Origin: Sitta carolinensis
Taxonomy: Eukaryota; Chordata; Aves; Passeriformes; Sittidae
Reading direction: 5' to 3'
DNA length: 64,000 nt
Assembly (NCBI GenBank): GCA_032173965.1
Contig: CM063299.1
Location: forward strand, 992,001-1,056,000
Below the pieces are notes generated by a model, which had not been told where the DNA came from, made no database searches, and saw only the letters and a list, made by a program, of their open reading frames with translations. The number at the start of each line of letters is the position of its first letter. Position 1 is the stretch's first letter. The position numbers were made by a program, and so were the translations under genes. Positions 60,071 through 64,000 of the stretch are shown here, piece after piece.

Positions 60071-62086
60071 CAGGGATCAGTTCCCATATATCCCTACAAG
60101 ATCCAGGGCAGGATCAGTTCCCATATATCCCTACAAGATCCAGGGCAGGGATCAGTTCCCATAGATCCCTACAAGATCCAGGCAGGGATCAGTTCCCATA
60201 TATCCCTACAGGATCCTGGAACAGGGATCAGTTCCCATATATCCCTACAAGATCCAGGGCAGGGATCAGTTCCCATATATCCCTGCAGGATCCTGGAACA
60301 GGGATCAGTTCCCATATATCCCTACAAGATCCAGGGCAGGGATCAGTTCCCATATATCCCTACAAGATCCAGGGCAGGGATCAGTTCCCATAGATCCCTA
60401 CAAGATCCAGGGCAGGGATCAGTTCCCATATATCCCTACAAGATCCAGGGCAGGGATCAGTTCCCATAGATCCCTACAAGATCCAGGCAGGGATCAGTTC
60501 CCATATATCCCTACAAGATCCAGGGCAGGGATCAGTTCCCATATATCCCTGCAGGATCCTGAACAGGGATCAGTTCCCATATATCCCTACAAGATCCAGG
60601 GCAGGGATCAGTTCCCATATATCCCTACAGGATCCTGGAACAGGGATCAGTTCCCATATATCCCTACAAGATCCAGGGCAGGGATCAGTTCCCATATATC
60701 CCTGCAGGATCCTGGAACAGGGATCAGTTCCCATATATCCCTACAAGATCCAGGGCAGGGATCAGTTCCCATATATCCCTACAAGATCCAGGGCAGGGAT
60801 CAGTTCCCATATATCCCTACAAGATCCAGGGCAGGGATCAGTTCCCATAGATCCCTACAAGATCCAGGGCAGGGATCAGTTCCCATAGATCCCTACAAGA
60901 TCCAGGGCAGGGATCAGTTCCCATAGATCCCTACAAGATCCAGGGCAGGGATCAGTTCCCATATATCCCTGCAGGATCCTGGAACAGGGATCAGTTCCCA
61001 TATATCCCTACAAGATCCAGGGCAGGGATCAGTTCCCATATATCCCTACAAGATCCAGGGCAGGGATCAGTTCCCATATATCCCTACAGGATCCTGGAAC
61101 AGGGATCAGTTCCCATATATCCCTACAAGATCCAGGGCAGGGATCAGTTCCCATATATCCCTGCAGGATCCTGGAACAGGGATCAGTTCCCATATATCCC
61201 TACAAGATCCAGGGCAGGGATCAGTTCCCATATATCCCTACAAGATCCAGGGCAGGGATCAGTTCCCATAGATCCCTACAAGATCCAGGGCAGGGATCAG
61301 TTCCCATATATCCCTACAAGATCCAGGGCAGGGATCAGTTCCCATAGATCCCTGCAGGATCCTGGAACAGGGATCAGTTCCCATATATCCCTACAAGATC
61401 CAGGGCAGGGATCAGTTCCCATAGATCCCTACAAGATCCAGGGCAGGGATCAGTTCCCATAGATCCCTACAAGATCCAGGGCAGGGATCAGTTCCCATAT
61501 ATCCCTGCAGGATCCTGGAACAGGGATCAGTTCCCATATATCCCTACAAGATCCAGGGCAGGGATCAGTTCCCATATATCCCTACAAGATCCAGGGCAGG
61601 GATCAGTTCCCATATATCCCTGCAGGATCCTGGAACAGGGATCAGTTCCCATATATCCCTACAAGATCCAGGGCAGGGATCAGTTCCCATATATCCCTGC
61701 AGGATCCTGGAACAGGGATCAGTTCCCATAGATCCCTACAAGATCCAGGGCAGGGATCAGTTCCCATATATCCCTACAAGATCCAGGGCAGGGATCAGTT
61801 CCCATAGATCCCTACAAGATCCAGGGCAGGGATCAGTTCCCATATATCCCTACAAGATCCAGGGCAGGGATCAGTTCCCATATATCCCTACAAGATCCAG
61901 GGCAGGAATCAGTTCCCATATATCCCTACAAGATCCAGGGCAGGGATCAGTTCCCATAGATCCCTACAAGATCCAGGGCAGGGATCAGTTCCCATAGATC
62001 CCTGCAGGATCCTGGAACAGGGATCAGTTCCCATATATCCCTGCAGAATCCCAGGACAGGAATCAGTTCCCAGATCCCTGCAGGAT
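60071..62086. repeat. 38-bp minisatellite, about 53 copies, probably inside the MSI2 3' UTR
   Basis: Each unit contains CAGGGATCAGTTCCCATA then TATCCCT or GATCCCT. Two linker types alternate: type A ACAAGATCCAGGG and type B (A/G)CAGGATCCTGGAA. About 14 units carry CATAGATC in place of CATATATC. Units differ by only one to four bases, so the array is young or homogenised. It lies 1.46 kb after the MSI2 stop. Multi-frame peptides such as YIPTRSRAGISSH come from the repeat and are not real coding. The first and last two units are degenerate. Confidence 0.95.
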
Positions 62087-62297
62087 GCTGCTGGGACCTC
62101 ACCCCGAGCACAGCTGTCTGGGGATGGGTTTTGGAGGTCATCCCAAAATGACCAGGGAGCCTCCTCCCCTGCCCAGCCCTGTGAGGAGCTGCCTGCACAG
62201 CCAGTGCCCCAGATATTTTTATTTCTTTCATACACTGTATATCTCAGCTTTAAGCACTGGCAGGGACGGAGCGCTGGAGGCTGAAGCCCTGGTCTAA

Positions 62298-62303
62298 AAT
62301 AAA
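62298..62303 (+). terminator. Candidate poly(A) signal AATAAA, 210 nt after the minisatellite
   Basis: The canonical hexamer in CTAAAATAAATCC, followed by GCCTCAGTGTGCCC. It is usable in principle, but the surroundings are not clearly U/GU-rich. Confidence 0.3.
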
Positions 62304-62766
62304 TCCTGGCTGCCTCAGTGTGCCCAGGTAAAACTTGCAGGTACTTTAGAGAAACTCATTTTACCAAAGCCATGTGAGTTCATGGCATAACGGGTGCCTG
62401 AGGAGCCGTTTGTGTCCTGGCCATACATCAACTCACATTTTACTGTTCCTAAAGCAGCCCAGCCCTCAGCAAAGCCCCCAATCCAGGCTTAGCTGGGAAA
62501 TAAGAGCAGGGAACACATGAGACCCCGAGGGGGTTCCAGGTGGTCCCTCTGCATCCTCCCTCGGGGTGGATGGGGCAGGCTGTGGCTGCAGAGTGTTTGC
62601 AAACACTCCGGGGTTTTTTTTTTGTTAAAAATCCTAATCGACCTCAATTAACTGTGCCTCTCCTGTGTCACACCCCACGCAGAGTCTCTCTGGATGTCCG
62701 GGCAAGACAGGGCGAAGTTTCTGAAGGGGCCCACGGTTGGGTGATCTCATCAGACTTTGAGCACTA

Positions 62767-62799
62767 CATCATCCTCATCCTCATCATCATCATCATCAC
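62767..62799. repeat. (CAT/ATC)n microsatellite
   Basis: About ten CAT units with two CCT interruptions. Confidence 0.85.
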
Positions 62800-63009
62800 C
62801 GCCAACGCAAACTGGAGGTGGCACTCGAAGGACTTGGGTTGTTTAAAATCTCTCTCTCATCATCTCATGAATCTGCTGTACTATAAAAACAACAGCTTTT
62901 AAAAGTATGTATATAAAACCCATTTCTTGTTCGTTTTATTTTCTCGATGGGTTCCCCCCTCTCCTTTTTCAGCCTCTCCAAACCCACATCTTTTCGTAGC
63001 CTTTTTGAC

Positions 63010-63069
63010 ATAGTCTCGTAGCCACGTAGTGGGAATTCTTTGTGTACGTAGCGAGAGCCTAACCATAGT
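63010..63069 (+). promoter_or_regulatory. UAG cluster in the probable distal MSI2 3' UTR
   Basis: UAG cores lie at 63011, 63019, 63027, 63049 and 63066. Three of them lie in full Musashi-type motifs: AUAGU at 63010-63014, GUAGU at 63026-63030 and AUAGU at 63065-63069. The position relative to AATAAA at 63465 fits a regulatory site in the 3' UTR. Binding is a hypothesis. Confidence 0.45.
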
Positions 63070-63464
63070 GTAACTGTTATATTAAGGGGTTTCTTTGGCT
63101 TTTCTTTCCCACCTCCCCCCTCCTCCTCCTCCCTTCTGTTTTACGTAATTGTTGTTGCTTAAAGGATGCTGAGATGGTGACAGGAGCCTGGGCCGGGCTC
63201 GGGGCTGGCAGGGCAGGGAGGGGGAGCAGCACAGTTCTCTGGCCCTTCTTTTCCTTTGTGGCATCTTGGTTACTCTGATTCTCTCTATTTTCGGCAATAA
63301 GGCGAGGACGACAAGCTTTTTGCGCGTCCTTTTTTCTATATAAGTGCTTTTTGTTTTCCTTTTTTTTTGTTGTTGTTGTCGTTGTTTTTCTTTTTTTGGT
63401 TGAAAGAGGTGATATAAGGTTTTTTGAAATCGCGAATTCCGAGAAAAAAAAATACAAAAAAAAT

Positions 63465-63470
63465 AATAAA
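63465..63470 (+). terminator. Candidate distal poly(A) signal of MSI2
   Basis: AATAAA sits in an A-rich stretch. TGTAAATA at 63475-63482 follows immediately and also matches the Pumilio consensus. TTTTTGTGACGG downstream (63533-63544) is a weak GU element. Confidence 0.4.
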
Positions 63471-64000
63471 ACGCTGTAAATACGATTCCATTAACTACAT
63501 AGAAACTATTAAGAAAGAGAAATACAAACCTATTTTTGTGACGGAGTCAGCCTAAGGCAGTTTCTCTCTGGAAATGGATGGAAAAGGAAGGTGTAGCCTT
63601 TGGAGCTGGCCCGGGGGCTGGGATGCTCTGGGGCCCTCCCAGCCCGAAGCAGCAGCTCAGCTCTCACACCGAGTGCACAGCTTGCAAAGGAACACTCGAG
63701 TGGGAGTTTTATTTTCATTTAAAACCTGCTTTTCCCCGAAACTGATCAAGAAGCTACGGATTTTTCCTACTTAACGCATTTACGGTTCAAAGCACACCTT
63801 TTATTTTGGTATTTTTTGGTTTTGTTTTTTTTTTATTTTATTTTTAGTCGTTGTTTTCAAACTAGATCAACTTGCTGTCCAGTCATTTCAGCTGCTCTGG
63901 GCGCCCTGTGCAGGCAGAGCAGCGTCCAGCTTGCATGGTTTCCTTTATTATCCATCACTTTCTGTATTATCAAATTAGAAAGCAACTTTGGTTGGTTTTG

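Larger units (their letters stand above)
62087..64000 (+). other. MSI2: Likely distal MSI2 3' UTR and downstream sequence
   Basis: It holds a (CAT)n run (62767-62799), an AT-rich block with a UAG cluster at 63010-63069, T/G-rich stretches at 63330-63400 and AATAAA at 63465-63470. 62880-63560 is repeat-poor and looks constrained. A less likely AATAAA lies at 62298-62303. Nothing coding is visible. If the last signal is used, the 3' UTR would be about 4.9 kb, 2 kb of it minisatellite. Confidence 0.5.

Noticed and set aside
59992..60469. Repetitive proteins such as YIPTRSRAGISSH read from the 38-bp array
   Set aside because: They are products of the minisatellite. The 38-bp unit shifts frame each copy, so openness reflects lack of stops in the unit.
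60071..62086. CRISPR-like array
   Set aside because: Units are directly adjacent with no unique spacers, and the DNA is vertebrate.

Overview
The window is vertebrate nuclear DNA, almost certainly from a bird. It has short conserved coding exons with GT-AG splice sites inside multi-kilobase introns, and scattered fragments matching the 3' end of CR1 LINEs, the dominant avian retrotransposon. It has no prokaryotic features and no second protein-coding gene that I can support. The exact species cannot be told; the repeat style would fit a songbird, but that is only an impression.

The single recognisable gene is Musashi-2 (MSI2), an RNA-binding translational regulator, on the + strand. The window holds its 3' part: the second half of RRM2, the Ala/Gly/Pro-rich C-terminal region and two alternative protein ends. 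Coding exons are 16267-16349, 19865-19979, 25708-25782, 39178-39240, 55752-55960 (or 55806-55960) and 58574-58615. The phases join perfectly and end in GPLIATAFTNGYH-stop. Counting on the human protein, the short acceptor of the fifth exon gives a 328-residue protein and the long acceptor a 346-residue protein. A separate terminal exon at 28548-28588, joined to exon 25708-25782, gives the truncated isoform ending YLPISQDIIFIN-stop. Its likely 3' UTR runs to a poly(A) signal at 29977.

Layout: 1-16266 is the end of a long upstream intron, with two minisatellites, several CR1 pieces and a perfect 15-bp hairpin. 16267-30000 holds three exons plus the short-isoform terminal exon, and a possible unannotated 72-nt cassette exon at 26127-26198. 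30000-55751 is two long introns around the small Ala-rich exon 39178-39240, which has a second in-frame donor 45 nt downstream. 55752-58615 is the C-terminal coding end. 58616-64000 is the putative long 3' UTR, interrupted by a 2.0-kb, about 53-copy, 38-bp minisatellite (60071-62086).

The most interesting signals concern isoform control and possible autoregulation. These are two dense clusters of the Musashi core motif UAG (43119-43154 in an intron, 63011-63068 in the likely 3' UTR), a Pumilio site overlapping a Musashi site in the short-isoform 3' UTR, a UGCAUG (RBFOX-type) site 44 nt upstream of the tandem acceptor, and a possible intronic polyadenylation isoform after 55960. These are hypotheses from sequence; expression and conservation were not tested.
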